The notes under the pieces are model-generated. The model did not search any database. It saw nothing but the letters and a program-made list of their open reading frames with translations, and was not told where the DNA came from. From JAAUTT01 sp963846585 (lineage in GTDB: Bacteria > Bacteroidota > Bacteroidia > Bacteroidales > JAAUTT01), in contig CAWJWO010000013.1 of assembly GCA_963846585.1 (NCBI GenBank), positions 115,660 to 179,659 of the forward strand: 64,000 bases of DNA, in the 5' to 3' direction. The translations under genes and the position numbers were made by a program. Numbering within the stretch: position 1 is the stretch's first letter; each line of letters begins with the position of its first letter. Shown here piece by piece: positions 53,447 through 61,905 of this stretch.

Positions 53447-54841
53447 ATGACTACAAATATTACTGAAACAGGAAATATTAATAAACCATCCGTCTGGCAG
53501 GAATTCTGGTCGAAAGAGGATTGGTGGGCTGTTTGGCTTGGCCTTGGTATTGTTGTGCTGGCCATTGTTTTTTATTTTGCCGGCTCCGGCATATCCTGGA
53601 TTGCAGTTTCTCCGGCCAAATGGTCAACGTTGTCACAGCTTGCAACGCAATTCTCAACGAATGCCATCAGGTATATCGCTTTGCTTGGTGCTTTCCTGAT
53701 TCTCTTCACCATCGTGGTTTCTTTCATCGGACAAAAGCCCAGGGCATTTATTCCATCTTTTATTATTGTCTTTATACTTTCGACAATCATATACGCCGCA
53801 GGCAACTGGGATCAGGCCAGTCGCTATAATCTGGAACCGCCGCTGGTGGCTCTCGTTCTTGGACTTATTATTTCAAATGTAACCGGATTTCCCCGTTGGC
53901 TCGATGCCGGTTTCAGGGTCGAATTTTATATTAAACTTGGAATTGTATTGCTGGGAGCCACTTTGCCTTTCACGTTAATAATCTGGGCAGGGCCGGTTGC
54001 AATTTTGCAGGCATCAATTGTTTCAGTAGTTACTTTTTTGGTCATTTTCTTCATTGCCCGGAAGCTGGGCCTGGACCGACGTTTGGCGGCGGTTATGGGG
54101 GCAGGTGGGGCTGTATGTGGCGTTTCAGCGTCGATTGCAGTTGCCGGCGCGGTCAGGGCTAAAAAGGAGCACCCGCCAATTGCCATAAGCCTGGTCATAT
54201 TTTGGGCTATTATTCTCATTTTTGCGTTGCCGCTGGTTTCACGCACGATGCACCTGCCGACAGGAGTAGGTGGTGCCTGGATTGGGACGTCGGAATTTGC
54301 TGATGCTGCCGGCCTCGCTGCCGCGCAATCTTATGGAGGTTTGGCTGGTCCAGATTCGGGAATATCAGGAACGGCAGACCAGGCACTTGCATCCTATACA
54401 CTTATTAAAGTTATTGGTCGGGACATTTGGATAGGTATTTGGGCGTTTGTTCTGGCTCTAATTGCAGTCACTGTTTGGGAACGTTCCGAATCCAACTCAA
54501 AAGTTCAGGTCGGCCAGATATGGTGGCGTTTTCCCAAATTCGTAATTGGGTTCCTCATAGCATCGGTACTAATTACAGTGATTGTCCACGGACATACACT
54601 TGGTGATTACAATAAATTGGTAAAACCCTCCCTCATAGCACCCATCACTTCGTTGCGAACCTGGGCATTCACCTTTAGTTTCTTAAGTATCGGGCTTACC
54701 ACAAGGTTCCGCGAATTGGCAAATGCTGGATTCAAACCTTTTATAGCATTCACAGCCGGGGTTATTGTAAACGTAATATTAGGATATATCCTGTCAGTTA
54801 TCGTTTTTGGTCATTACTGGTCTACTATTGTGACACATTGA
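53447..54841 (+). CDS. YeiH-family putative sulfate exporter (UPF0324)
   Basis: 464 residues with about ten membrane helices. Family landmarks: EFYIKLGIVLLGATLPF, VMGAGGAVCGVSASIAVA, and the late FLSIGLTTRFRELANAGFKPFIAF. YeiH-type proteins are annotated as sulfate exporters on limited evidence. It differs in base composition from its surroundings (36 of 60 G+C at 54241-54300 against 17 of 60 at 55321-55380), suggesting transfer. A four-cysteine protein gene follows after 11 bases. Confidence 0.88.
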   Translation: MTTNITETGNINKPSVWQEFWSKEDWWAVWLGLGIVVLAIVFYFAGSGISWIAVSPAKWSTLSQLATQFSTNAIRYIALLGAFLILFTIVVSFIGQKPRAFIPSFIIVFILSTIIYAAGNWDQASRYNLEPPLVALVLGLIISNVTGFPRWLDAGFRVEFYIKLGIVLLGATLPFTLIIWAGPVAILQASIVSVVTFLVIFFIARKLGLDRRLAAVMGAGGAVCGVSASIAVAGAVRAKKEHPPIAISLVIFWAIILIFALPLVSRTMHLPTGVGGAWIGTSEFADAAGLAAAQSYGGLAGPDSGISGTADQALASYTLIKVIGRDIWIGIWAFVLALIAVTVWERSESNSKVQVGQIWWRFPKFVIGFLIASVLITVIVHGHTLGDYNKLVKPSLIAPITSLRTWAFTFSFLSIGLTTRFRELANAGFKPFIAFTAGVIVNVILGYILSVIVFGHYWSTIVTH

Positions 54842-54852
54842 AACATTGACGC

Positions 54853-55101
54853 ATGAAATTTTTAGATGCAATTCAACTGAACAGTTCCGGGCCGGTCTGC
54901 CAAAAGTGCACATATTTCCAAAACGATCCGGCTCTCATTGAAGTAGCATATCGAGGACTCAAGGTAATGAGTTCCGGGTATGCCTCAGTGCGTGACCGGG
55001 ACGGTTTCTGCAATTATAATCAACTTTACCTTTCAGCACGCGACAGTTGTCGACATCACCTTATTCTTCCCGAAAGTACCCAGGGACTTACGGCACTGTG
55101 A
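54853..55101 (+). CDS. small four-cysteine protein next to the YeiH-type transporter
   Basis: 82 residues with C16-x-x-C19, C53 and C66, a layout that could hold a zinc ion or iron-sulphur cluster. I do not recognise the family. It is 11 bases downstream of the transporter, with similar base composition, and probably in one operon with it. The last 15 codons overlap the convergent carboxyltransferase gene by 46 bases, and those residues (ILPESTQGLTAL) follow the last Cys/His cluster, so the natural C-terminus may have been lost at a junction. Confidence 0.55.
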   Translation: MKFLDAIQLNSSGPVCQKCTYFQNDPALIEVAYRGLKVMSSGYASVRDRDGFCNYNQLYLSARDSCRHHLILPESTQGLTAL

Positions 55102-56594
55102 ATTGCAGTTATATTATATTCCATGTCTTCCTCATCTGCCATTGCAGCAATTGCACCTGAAATTACAGCTATAACTTCATCTTCATCTTCATCAACCTTT
55201 TTGTTATGATTTGAGGTGGTTACGGATGGCCGATCCGCTTCCTTTGCAGGGAAACCTTCCTTACGCAATTTGAAAAAGTTTTCGGCCACCTGCGGGAGAA
55301 GGGCATATGAAAGAATATCTTCATCCTGTACGATGTAATCTTTAATTTTTGTTCTTATAGATTCAAGTTCAGGATTAATCAAATCAGCGGGACGACATGT
55401 AATTGGTGTTTCATCACCAAGTATTTTTTTATAGATTTCCTCAGAAATGGGGGCAGGTGTTTTGCCATATTCGCCTTTTACCAGTGCTTTTGATTCCTTT
55501 GACACCATTTTGTACCGTTCTCCCATAAGAACGTTAAATACAGCCTGTGTACCAACAATCTGGCTGGTTGGTGTAACTAAAGGAGGATATCCAAAGTCTT
55601 TTCTTACACGCGGCACTTCTTTTAAACATTCTTCAAACTTGTCCGAAGCATTTTGTTGTTTTAACTGAGAAACCAGATTTGATAGCATACCTCCGGGTAC
55701 CTGGTATATCAGGGCATTTGCATCAACTCCCAGAACCTTTTGTTCCAAAAGTCCGCTCTTTATATATTGCTCGCGCAACGGCCTGAAGTATTCGGCTATT
55801 TCACTTAACAAAGGAAGGCTTAACCCTGTATCATAGGAAGTACCCTGAAGTGAAGCCACTAATGATTCGGTTGGAGGTTGAGATGTACCCATCGACATTG
55901 GAGATATGGCACAATCAACAATGTCGATGCCGGCTTCAATGGCCTTTAAATATGTCATAGAAGCAACCCCGCTGGTATAATGAGAATGAAGGGCTAACGG
56001 GATGTTAACTGCTGCCCGGATGGCTTTTATCAGATTATAAGCATCATAAGGGAGAAGGAGGCCTGCCATATCTTTGATACAAATAGAATCGGCTCCCATC
56101 GATTCAAGTTGTCTGGCATCCCTGACAAATTGTTCAGGAGTATGTACAGGGCTGGTGGTATAACAAACAGTGCCCTGTGCATGTCCACCTTCTTTTTTAC
56201 ATGCTTTAATTGAAGTTTCTAAATTTCTTGGATCGTTAAGAGCATCGAAAATCCTTATAATATTCATCCCGTTAGCAACTGCTTTTTGAATGAAATATTC
56301 TACCACATCATCTGCATAGTGTTTATATCCCAGGAGGTTCTGTCCTCTAAGCAGCATTTGTAAAGGAGTATTTTTTGCTTTACTTTTAATTTTACGGAGC
56401 CTTTGCCAGGGATCTTCATTAAGATATCGGAGGCATGAATCGAAAGTTGCACCTCCCCATGCTTCAAGTGAATGATATCCAACGCTATCCAATTTCTCAA
56501 TTATTGGCAACATATCTTCTAATTTCATCCTGGTTGCTATTAACGACTGATGTGCATCACGAAGCACTGTTTCTGTAATTTTTATTTTTGACAT
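55056..56594 (-). CDS. biotin-dependent carboxyltransferase (OadA / pyruvate carboxylase B type) with OadG-like tail
   Basis: 512 residues. TIM-barrel carboxyltransferase: metal site D13 (ETVLRDAHQSL) with H203 and H205 in LHSHYTSG, and carbamylated K174 in ICIKDMAGLL. A helical region of the PYC_OADA type covers about 290-450. There is no biotinyl domain; that is a separate gene upstream. The last 40 residues (VIAVISGAIAAMADEED...SPWVLSGR) look like the cytoplasmic tail of Bacteroidota OadG/gamma subunits, so the tail appears fused. It transfers carboxyl groups between oxaloacetate or pyruvate and biotin. Confidence 0.88.
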   Translation of the reverse strand: MSKIKITETVLRDAHQSLIATRMKLEDMLPIIEKLDSVGYHSLEAWGGATFDSCLRYLNEDPWQRLRKIKSKAKNTPLQMLLRGQNLLGYKHYADDVVEYFIQKAVANGMNIIRIFDALNDPRNLETSIKACKKEGGHAQGTVCYTTSPVHTPEQFVRDARQLESMGADSICIKDMAGLLLPYDAYNLIKAIRAAVNIPLALHSHYTSGVASMTYLKAIEAGIDIVDCAISPMSMGTSQPPTESLVASLQGTSYDTGLSLPLLSEIAEYFRPLREQYIKSGLLEQKVLGVDANALIYQVPGGMLSNLVSQLKQQNASDKFEECLKEVPRVRKDFGYPPLVTPTSQIVGTQAVFNVLMGERYKMVSKESKALVKGEYGKTPAPISEEIYKKILGDETPITCRPADLINPELESIRTKIKDYIVQDEDILSYALLPQVAENFFKLRKEGFPAKEADRPSVTTSNHNKKVDEDEDEVIAVISGAIAAMADEEDMEYNITAIHSAVSPWVLSGRIR

Positions 56595-56750
56595 TTATAA
56601 TTTGATTTGAAAATTTGATAATTTGAAATTGATGACAAATTACTGATTACTAATAAAAATGGTTTATAAGATTTTATAAACCTTATAAACTTTTTATAAA
56701 CTTTATAAACAAAATTTACTGACAACCAACAACTAATAACTAAAAAAATG
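56595..56750. repeat. composite TTTGAAAA / ATTACTG / TTATAAAC / CAACTAA region
   Basis: ATTTGAAAATTTGATAATTTGAAA-type units (56605-56630), GACAAATTACTGATTACTAAT (56632-56653), inverted GTTTATAAG / CTTATAAAC and TTTATAAAC x2 (56660-56709), ACAAAATTTACT, then CAACCAACAACTAATAACTAA. The order is the same as at 4.7 and 63.4 kb. Confidence 0.85.
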
Positions 56751-56769
56751 GCGTTTTCGTCTTTTAAGA

Positions 56770-57147
56770 TTAGGCTATTTCGAGTAACGTCTGACCCAGG
56801 TTAACACTTTCCCCTTTAGAAACCTTAATAAATGATATTTTACCATCAACCGGTGATTTAATTTCATTTTCCATCTTCATGGCTTCCAGTATTATCAAGG
56901 ATTGACCTTTGGTAACCGAATCACCCTTGTTAACATTAACCTTTAATATACTTCCCGGCATAGGTGCATTTATTTTTGAGGATTTGTTAAGTTTAGTATC
57001 TGTTATACCGGGTAACAAAACTTTATTGTCAACTATATTTCCATTAGATATATTTGATGAGCTATGCATTGAATTTCTGTTTTTTTTAACTTCATCTACT
57101 TCAACTTCATACTGCTTATCGTTAACTGTAATCAAAAATTTTTTCAT
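56770..57147 (-). CDS. biotin carboxyl carrier protein
   Basis: 125 residues. C-terminal biotinyl domain with biotin site K91 in ILEAMKMENEI and a preceding MPGSILKVNVNKGDSV. The N-terminal strand (MKKFLITVNDKQYEVEVDEV) and a short linker are typical of decarboxylase-type carriers. It should serve the OadA-type enzyme downstream and the MmdA-type enzyme encoded divergently. Confidence 0.93.
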   Translation of the reverse strand: MKKFLITVNDKQYEVEVDEVKKNRNSMHSSSNISNGNIVDNKVLLPGITDTKLNKSSKINAPMPGSILKVNVNKGDSVTKGQSLIILEAMKMENEIKSPVDGKISFIKVSKGESVNLGQTLLEIA

Positions 57148-57532
57148 AATAAAATATTCAATAAAATAAATTTAAAGTTTTTGAAAAATATTAAAGGGCT
57201 AAATTATGTTTTTCTGTTTAATAATTTACATTCAATTTTAGTGCCATTGCATCAATATTATATATGTTGAACAACATATCTGCAATTTATTTTAGCAGAT
57301 AGTTCAAAATTTGGCACCTGTTGTCATATATTTCATGTTTTATAGAATATACGAGGTTGAATTATTAAAGTTACGATTATTTATATGTTGTAAAGCAAGA
57401 TTAATGTTAACTTTTAAATACAAGTATGACTATTTTTTTATAACATTGCTGACTTATTAAAAAATTGAATTTTATTTGTAATATATTAATTATAAATGAT
57501 ATATAAAACTTTTATGAAATATTAAGCTCAAA
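57148..57532. other. divergent intergenic region between carrier and MmdA genes
   Basis: Holds the operator-like dyads listed next and, 58 bases before the MmdA start, a TTTATTTG box with TTG 22 bases upstream. No repeat array is present. The region is strongly AT-rich. Confidence 0.5.
57262..57301. promoter_or_regulatory. two adjacent dyads, candidate operator
   Basis: ATATGTTG-AA-CAACATAT (57262-57279) is a perfect 8-2-8 inverted repeat. It partly overlaps TATCTGC (57277-57283), which pairs with GCAGATA (57295-57301). Location between divergent genes of one pathway suggests a regulator site. Confidence 0.4.
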
Positions 57533-59062
57533 ATGGAAGAAAAATATGTTGAATTGACTGAAAAAATTAAGGCAGCTGAATTAGGCGGAGGTTCTGATAA
57601 AATTGATAAACAGCACAATGAAGGTAAAAAAACTGCCCGTGAACGGATATTTGATTTATTTGATCAGGGTACATTTGTGGAAATTGACAAATTGGTAGTT
57701 CATCGATGTAATGATTTTGGGATGAGCTCAAAAAAGATACCAGGAGATGGAATGGTAACCGGGTATGGGAAGATTGATGGCCGCCAGGTTTTTGTATATG
57801 CCCAGGACTTTACTGTTTTTGGTGGATCGATGAGCAAAGCCAATGCTGATAAAGTGGTAAAAGTAATGCAAATGGCATTAAAGCTTGGTGTTCCGGTGAT
57901 TGGGTTAAATGATTCGGGAGGTGCCAGGATACAGGAAGGCGTTCAAAGCCTGGCCGGGTATGCAGACATATTTCATTTAAATGTTTCAGCTTCCGGAGTA
58001 ATTCCTCAAATTTCAGCAATTCTGGGACCTTGTGCAGGCGGAGCAGTATATTCGCCTGCTTTAACTGATTTTATACTTATGGTAAAGGAAAACAGTTATA
58101 TGTTTGTTACAGGCCCTGAAGTGGTTAAAACGGTAACCCACGAAGAAATTACAAAGGAGGAACTGGGCGGAGCATTTACACATAACTCTAAAAGCGGAGT
58201 AGCTCATTTCCTTGCAGATGACGACGAACAGTCGATGCAATTGATTCGTGAACTTCTTGGATACCTTCCTTCAAACAACATGGAAGATCCTCCATTTATA
58301 CCCTCGAATGACGATCCTCTGCGCGAAGACGAAAAACTTGAGTCTATAATACCGGCCGAACCAAATAAGCCTTACGATATGAAGGAAATTATTCTGGCGG
58401 TTGTTGATAATGCAAATTTTTTTGAAGTTCAGCCCCATTTTGCTTCTAATATAATTATAGGGTTTGCAAGAATCGGAGGATATTCAATAGGTATAGTAGC
58501 TAATCAGCCTGCCATTCTTGCCGGGGTACTGGACATAAATTCATCAATGAAAGCTGCTCGTTTTGTTCGTTTTTGCGATGCATTTAACATTCCTTTAATT
58601 ACTTTTGTGGATGTCCCCGGGTTCTTACCCGGTACTACCCAGGAACTCGGTGGAATTATAAAACATGGTGCTAAATTATTATATGCTTTTAGTGAAGCTA
58701 CAGTGCCTAAAATTACCCTCATTACAAGAAAAGCCTATGGGGGAGCCTATGACGTTATGTCCAGCAAACATATCGGTGCAGATATAAACTATGCCTTTCC
58801 GTCAGCCGAAATAGCAGTGATGGGACCTGAAGGAGCGGCTAAAATTCTTTACCGGAATATTAAAACTGATGAAGACCGCATCCTGAAAACAGAAGAATAC
58901 AGGCACACTTTTGCAAATCCTTATAAAGCGGCTGAATTAGGGTTTATCGACGAAATTATATATCCGAAAGAAACCCGTTATAAACTTTTCCAGGCTCTGG
59001 AACTCACAAAGAATAAAAAAGTTGATACTCCAAAAAGGAAACATGGGAATATTCCGTTGTAA
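57533..59062 (+). CDS. mmdA: methylmalonyl-CoA decarboxylase alpha / propionyl-CoA carboxylase beta (carboxyltransferase)
   Basis: 509 residues, normal for this family. Two crotonase-fold halves carry the acyl-CoA and biotin sites: GGSMSKANADKVVKVM, NDSGGARIQEGV, GPCAGGAVYSPA and, in the second half, VDVPGFLPGTTQE with GGAYDVM. It moves the carboxyl group of (S)-methylmalonyl-CoA to biotin (or the reverse). With the epimerase downstream and the biotin carrier upstream this is the propionate branch of fermentation. The sodium-pumping beta subunit is not in the window. Confidence 0.93.
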   Translation: MEEKYVELTEKIKAAELGGGSDKIDKQHNEGKKTARERIFDLFDQGTFVEIDKLVVHRCNDFGMSSKKIPGDGMVTGYGKIDGRQVFVYAQDFTVFGGSMSKANADKVVKVMQMALKLGVPVIGLNDSGGARIQEGVQSLAGYADIFHLNVSASGVIPQISAILGPCAGGAVYSPALTDFILMVKENSYMFVTGPEVVKTVTHEEITKEELGGAFTHNSKSGVAHFLADDDEQSMQLIRELLGYLPSNNMEDPPFIPSNDDPLREDEKLESIIPAEPNKPYDMKEIILAVVDNANFFEVQPHFASNIIIGFARIGGYSIGIVANQPAILAGVLDINSSMKAARFVRFCDAFNIPLITFVDVPGFLPGTTQELGGIIKHGAKLLYAFSEATVPKITLITRKAYGGAYDVMSSKHIGADINYAFPSAEIAVMGPEGAAKILYRNIKTDEDRILKTEEYRHTFANPYKAAELGFIDEIIYPKETRYKLFQALELTKNKKVDTPKRKHGNIPL

Positions 59063-59064
59063 AT

Positions 59065-59258
59065 GAGAGTCAAGAGCCAAGAGCCAGGAACCAAGACATT
59101 CTGCTGATGTCAGAAGACAGAAATCAGAAGACAGAAGACAGAAATCAGAAATAAAAAATTATAAAGATTTGCTATTTATTAATTGTATATTGAAATTTAA
59201 ACTGATCTATGATTAAATTTCTGAAATAATCCGATCTTGGCTCCTGGTTCTTGGTTCT
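59065..59258. repeat. inverted AAGAGCC/AACCAGG arrays with GACAGAA words
   Basis: CAAGAGCCAAGAGCCAGGAACC (59070-59091) is mirrored by TCTTGGCTCCTGGTTCTTGGTTCT (59235-59258). GACAGAA words and an AT-rich core lie between. It starts 3 bases after the mmdA stop codon. Confidence 0.88.
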
Positions 59259-59289
59259 AACATAATAATTATAAATAATATATCTTACG

Positions 59290-59691
59290 ATGAAACCCAA
59301 TTACATTGAACACATCGGCATTGCAGTTTCAAATCTCGAAGAAGCAAGAACTTATTACGAAAAAATACTAGGTTTGGAATGTTATGCATTGGAAGAAGTA
59401 GCTGACCAGAAAGTGAAAACAGCTTTTTTTATGGTTGGCCAAACAAAAATTGAATTACTTGAATCTACTGATCCGGAGGGCCCTATTGGTAAATTTATTG
59501 AAAAAAAGGGCCCCGGAATCCATCATATTGCATTTTCATTTGATAATGTAAATATGGCTCTGCAGGAAGCTGAAAAAAATGGTGTTGCTTTAATCGATAA
59601 AACATCCCGAAAAGGTGCAGAAGGACTCAATATTGGATTTCTTCATCCTAAATCGACGTATGGGGTTTTGACGGAATTCTGCGGCAAATAA
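59290..59691 (+). CDS. mce: methylmalonyl-CoA epimerase
   Basis: 133 residues, VOC fold, normal length. Metal ligands are recognisable: H8 in IEHIGIAVSNLEEA, the HH of GPGIHHIAF and the Glu of TEFC. It interconverts (R)- and (S)-methylmalonyl-CoA, linking methylmalonyl-CoA mutase to the decarboxylase encoded just upstream. Confidence 0.92.
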   Translation: MKPNYIEHIGIAVSNLEEARTYYEKILGLECYALEEVADQKVKTAFFMVGQTKIELLESTDPEGPIGKFIEKKGPGIHHIAFSFDNVNMALQEAEKNGVALIDKTSRKGAEGLNIGFLHPKSTYGVLTEFCGK

Positions 59692-59694
59692 GAT

Positions 59695-59828
59695 TAGGAT
59701 TAGAGGATTAAGGGATTAGAGGATTAAGTGATTAAGTGATTAGGTGATTAGGTGATTTGGTGATTAAGTGATTAGGTTTATTATAAACTTTATAAACTTT
59801 ATAAACCTAATAAACCTTATAAACGTTT
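59695..59828. repeat. GTGATTA and TTATAAAC arrays
   Basis: GATTAGAGGATTAAGGGATTAGAGGATTAAG and GTGATTA(A/G)GTGATTAGG-type units (59698-59776), then ACTTTATAA/ACCTTATAA units (59784-59825). Confidence 0.85.
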
Positions 59829-59867
59829 TCACAAAAGCCCTCTACATTTAAACTTAAATTACAAAAA

Positions 59868-60029
59868 ATGAAAAAATACAGATGTACCGTATGCGGTTAT
59901 ATATACGATCCCGTGGAAGGTGATGCTGACGGAGGTATTGCACCGGGAACGCAGTTCGAAGATATACCTGAAGACTGGATTTGTCCGGTTTGCGGAATTG
60001 GGAAAAAGGATTTTGAACCAGTGGAGTAA
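59868..60029 (+). CDS. rubredoxin
   Basis: 53 residues, normal for rubredoxin. The FeS4 site is formed by C6-x-x-C9-G-Y and C39-P-x-C42-G. The conserved core is complete (YIYDPVEGD, GTxFEDIPEDWICPVCG). A small cytoplasmic electron carrier, often serving superoxide reductase, rubrerythrin or alkane/NO detoxification; the partner is not in the window. The start ATG at 59868 follows an A-rich leader. Confidence 0.96.
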   Translation: MKKYRCTVCGYIYDPVEGDADGGIAPGTQFEDIPEDWICPVCGIGKKDFEPVE

Positions 60030-60030
60030 A

Positions 60031-60183
60031 TATAGTGCTTAGTGCATAGTGCTTAGTGCATAGTATTGCAATATTATTTACATAATTAATATAATAGAAA
60101 ATAGGAGAGTAGAAAAGGGCATTAAATTTATAATTTTGTAAATTTAGCTTTTCCTACTTATCTACTCTTCTACTTACCTACTT
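60031..60183. repeat. AGTGCAT/AGTGCTT array and a CTACT-rich inverted block
   Basis: AGTGCTTAGTGCATAGTGCTTAGTGCAT (60034-60061), an AT-rich core, GGAGAGTAGAAAAGG (60103-60117) and its mirrored form CTTTTCCTACTTATCTACTCTTCTACTTACC (60149-60179). Confidence 0.82.
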
Positions 60184-60196
60184 TGAAAGTTTTCCA

Positions 60197-60952
60197 ATGA
60201 TTGATATTACCAAAATAGAAGAAATATTGGATACCTGTCAAAACGTTTCCATTTCCCAATTATTAAGGGTTGAATTGATGGAACGAATGGAAACTAAATT
60301 TATGTTTGCATCTTCTTTGTTGCCGCAAATTGTTGCTGAACTTAAACCATATTATAAAGTGTTATCTGTTAATAATTTGAAGATACAGCCTTATACTACT
60401 GTTTATTATGATACAGATGATTTGCTGACATATAACCAGCATCATAACGGAAAAGGCAACAGGTTCAAAATCAGGATAAGAAAGTACGATGCTTTTAGTA
60501 CCAGATATATCGAATTAAAATATAAAACCAATAAAGAAGAAACTAAGAAAAAAAGAATAGAAATTCCTGATTCGAATGACTTAACCGTTAATTCACATCA
60601 ATTTATAGAATCAGAAACTTCACTAAAATTTTCAGAATTCCACGAAACCCTTACGAATAAATTTTTTAGGATTACAATGGTAAATAATGAATTTACCGAA
60701 AGATTAACTTTGGATACAAGCCTTTACTTTCAAAAGGGATCGCAAAATATTCATTATCCTTCGATAGTGGTTGCCGAATTAAAACAAAGTTCATTTAGCC
60801 GGTCGGCAAAATTCCCGGTTCTAATCAAAGAATACGGAATTAGGCCAACAAATATTAGTAAATATTGCCTGGGCATGGCATTATTAACCCAGGGCATTAA
60901 ATATAATAATTACAAATCCAAAATACTACAATTACAAAAACTATGTATATGA
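60197..60952 (+). CDS. VTC-domain protein (polyphosphate polymerase-like)
   Basis: 251 residues. VTC/CYTH tunnel-fold features: LMERMETKFMFASSLLP (E/K at the start), the strand RFKIRIRKYD with alternating basic residues, YIELKYKTNKEETKKKRIEI, and late E in VVAELKQ. Related to the catalytic domain of yeast Vtc4, which makes polyphosphate from ATP; bacterial members are thought to do likewise. The next gene overlaps by 4 bases (ATGA), so the two are coupled. Confidence 0.85.
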   Translation: MIDITKIEEILDTCQNVSISQLLRVELMERMETKFMFASSLLPQIVAELKPYYKVLSVNNLKIQPYTTVYYDTDDLLTYNQHHNGKGNRFKIRIRKYDAFSTRYIELKYKTNKEETKKKRIEIPDSNDLTVNSHQFIESETSLKFSEFHETLTNKFFRITMVNNEFTERLTLDTSLYFQKGSQNIHYPSIVVAELKQSSFSRSAKFPVLIKEYGIRPTNISKYCLGMALLTQGIKYNNYKSKILQLQKLCI

Positions 60953-61587
60953 ATATTACTGAATGGCTCAAAACATTTTCAATTGATATTCATGATTTAA
61001 TTGGGTTAATGTTCCATCTGGCTCTTAATTTAATTACTTTAACTATTATTATAAGGTTCCTGTATTATCCTGTCACCAGAAGGAAGGATTTCTTTTTTTC
61101 TTTTTTTCTTACAGGTATTATTATATTCTTTTTTTGCTACCTGCTATCAAACGTGCAACTTCAATTTGGTTTTGTAATAGGATTGTTTGCCATTTTCAGA
61201 ATTATCAGGTTCCGTACCGATTCTATCTCAGTTAAGGAAATGACCTATTTGGCAATAATTATCGGGATATCAGTAATAAACGCCCTTTTAAAGGCTATAC
61301 CGGAATTATTATTTACAAATATTGTTATAATAGTTATAATTTATTGCCTTGAATACTTCTGGCTGCGTAATAAGGAGAACAGTAAAATTATTCTTTATGA
61401 AAAAATTGATCTTATAAAACCTGAAAATTATAATTTATTGCTTGACGACTTAAAGAACCGTACCGGAATTAATATTCACAGATTGGAAATCGGAAAAATT
61501 GATTTTCTGCACGATACAGCCCAGATCAGGATTTATTTCATTGAACAAGGACTGTCTATGCATTACACTGATCCAGAGGACAGGTGA
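60949..61587 (+). CDS. DUF4956 membrane protein
   Basis: 212 residues from the ATG at 60949, which overlaps the preceding TGA (ATGA); an in-frame ATG two codons earlier is possible. Four membrane helices fill about residues 18-150; landmark LQFGFVIGLFAIFRIIRFRTDSISVKEMTYLA. The C-terminal part is soluble. DUF4956 proteins are regularly found next to VTC-domain proteins, so a membrane partner in polyphosphate synthesis or transport is likely but unproven. Confidence 0.85.
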   Translation: MNITEWLKTFSIDIHDLIGLMFHLALNLITLTIIIRFLYYPVTRRKDFFFSFFLTGIIIFFFCYLLSNVQLQFGFVIGLFAIFRIIRFRTDSISVKEMTYLAIIIGISVINALLKAIPELLFTNIVIIVIIYCLEYFWLRNKENSKIILYEKIDLIKPENYNLLLDDLKNRTGINIHRLEIGKIDFLHDTAQIRIYFIEQGLSMHYTDPEDR

Positions 61588-61905
61588 TGAGGTAAAGGAT
61601 TTAAGATTTTCGATTTTCGATTTTCGATTTGAGATTTGGATGTTACTAAACATATAAATATTTTATAATTAGCAATTTATTAAAATTTGTATTTATATCA
61701 CAATTAGCCAATCAACATTTGCGAATCGCGAATCTTGAATCAGAAGGTCTTGGTTCCTGGTTCCTGGTTCTTGGATCCTGGTTCCTAAAATTGAGAATTA
61801 CAGTAAAGGTGATGAAAAAATCAGTGTTAATAAGTGTTAATTATTGCTTAATTATAAATAAAAATTCGTTTTTTTGCACACAATTTTTAAATACAAGATT
61901 TCTTA
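61588..61905. repeat. GATTTTC / GCGAATC arrays and TTCCTGG words
   Basis: GATTTTC x3 (61603-61626), AT-rich core, GCGAATCGCGAATCTTGAATC (61721-61741), then CTTGGTTCCTGGTTCCTGGTTCTTGG (61749-61774). The last 110 bases before the aspartate kinase start are plain AT-rich leader. Confidence 0.82.
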
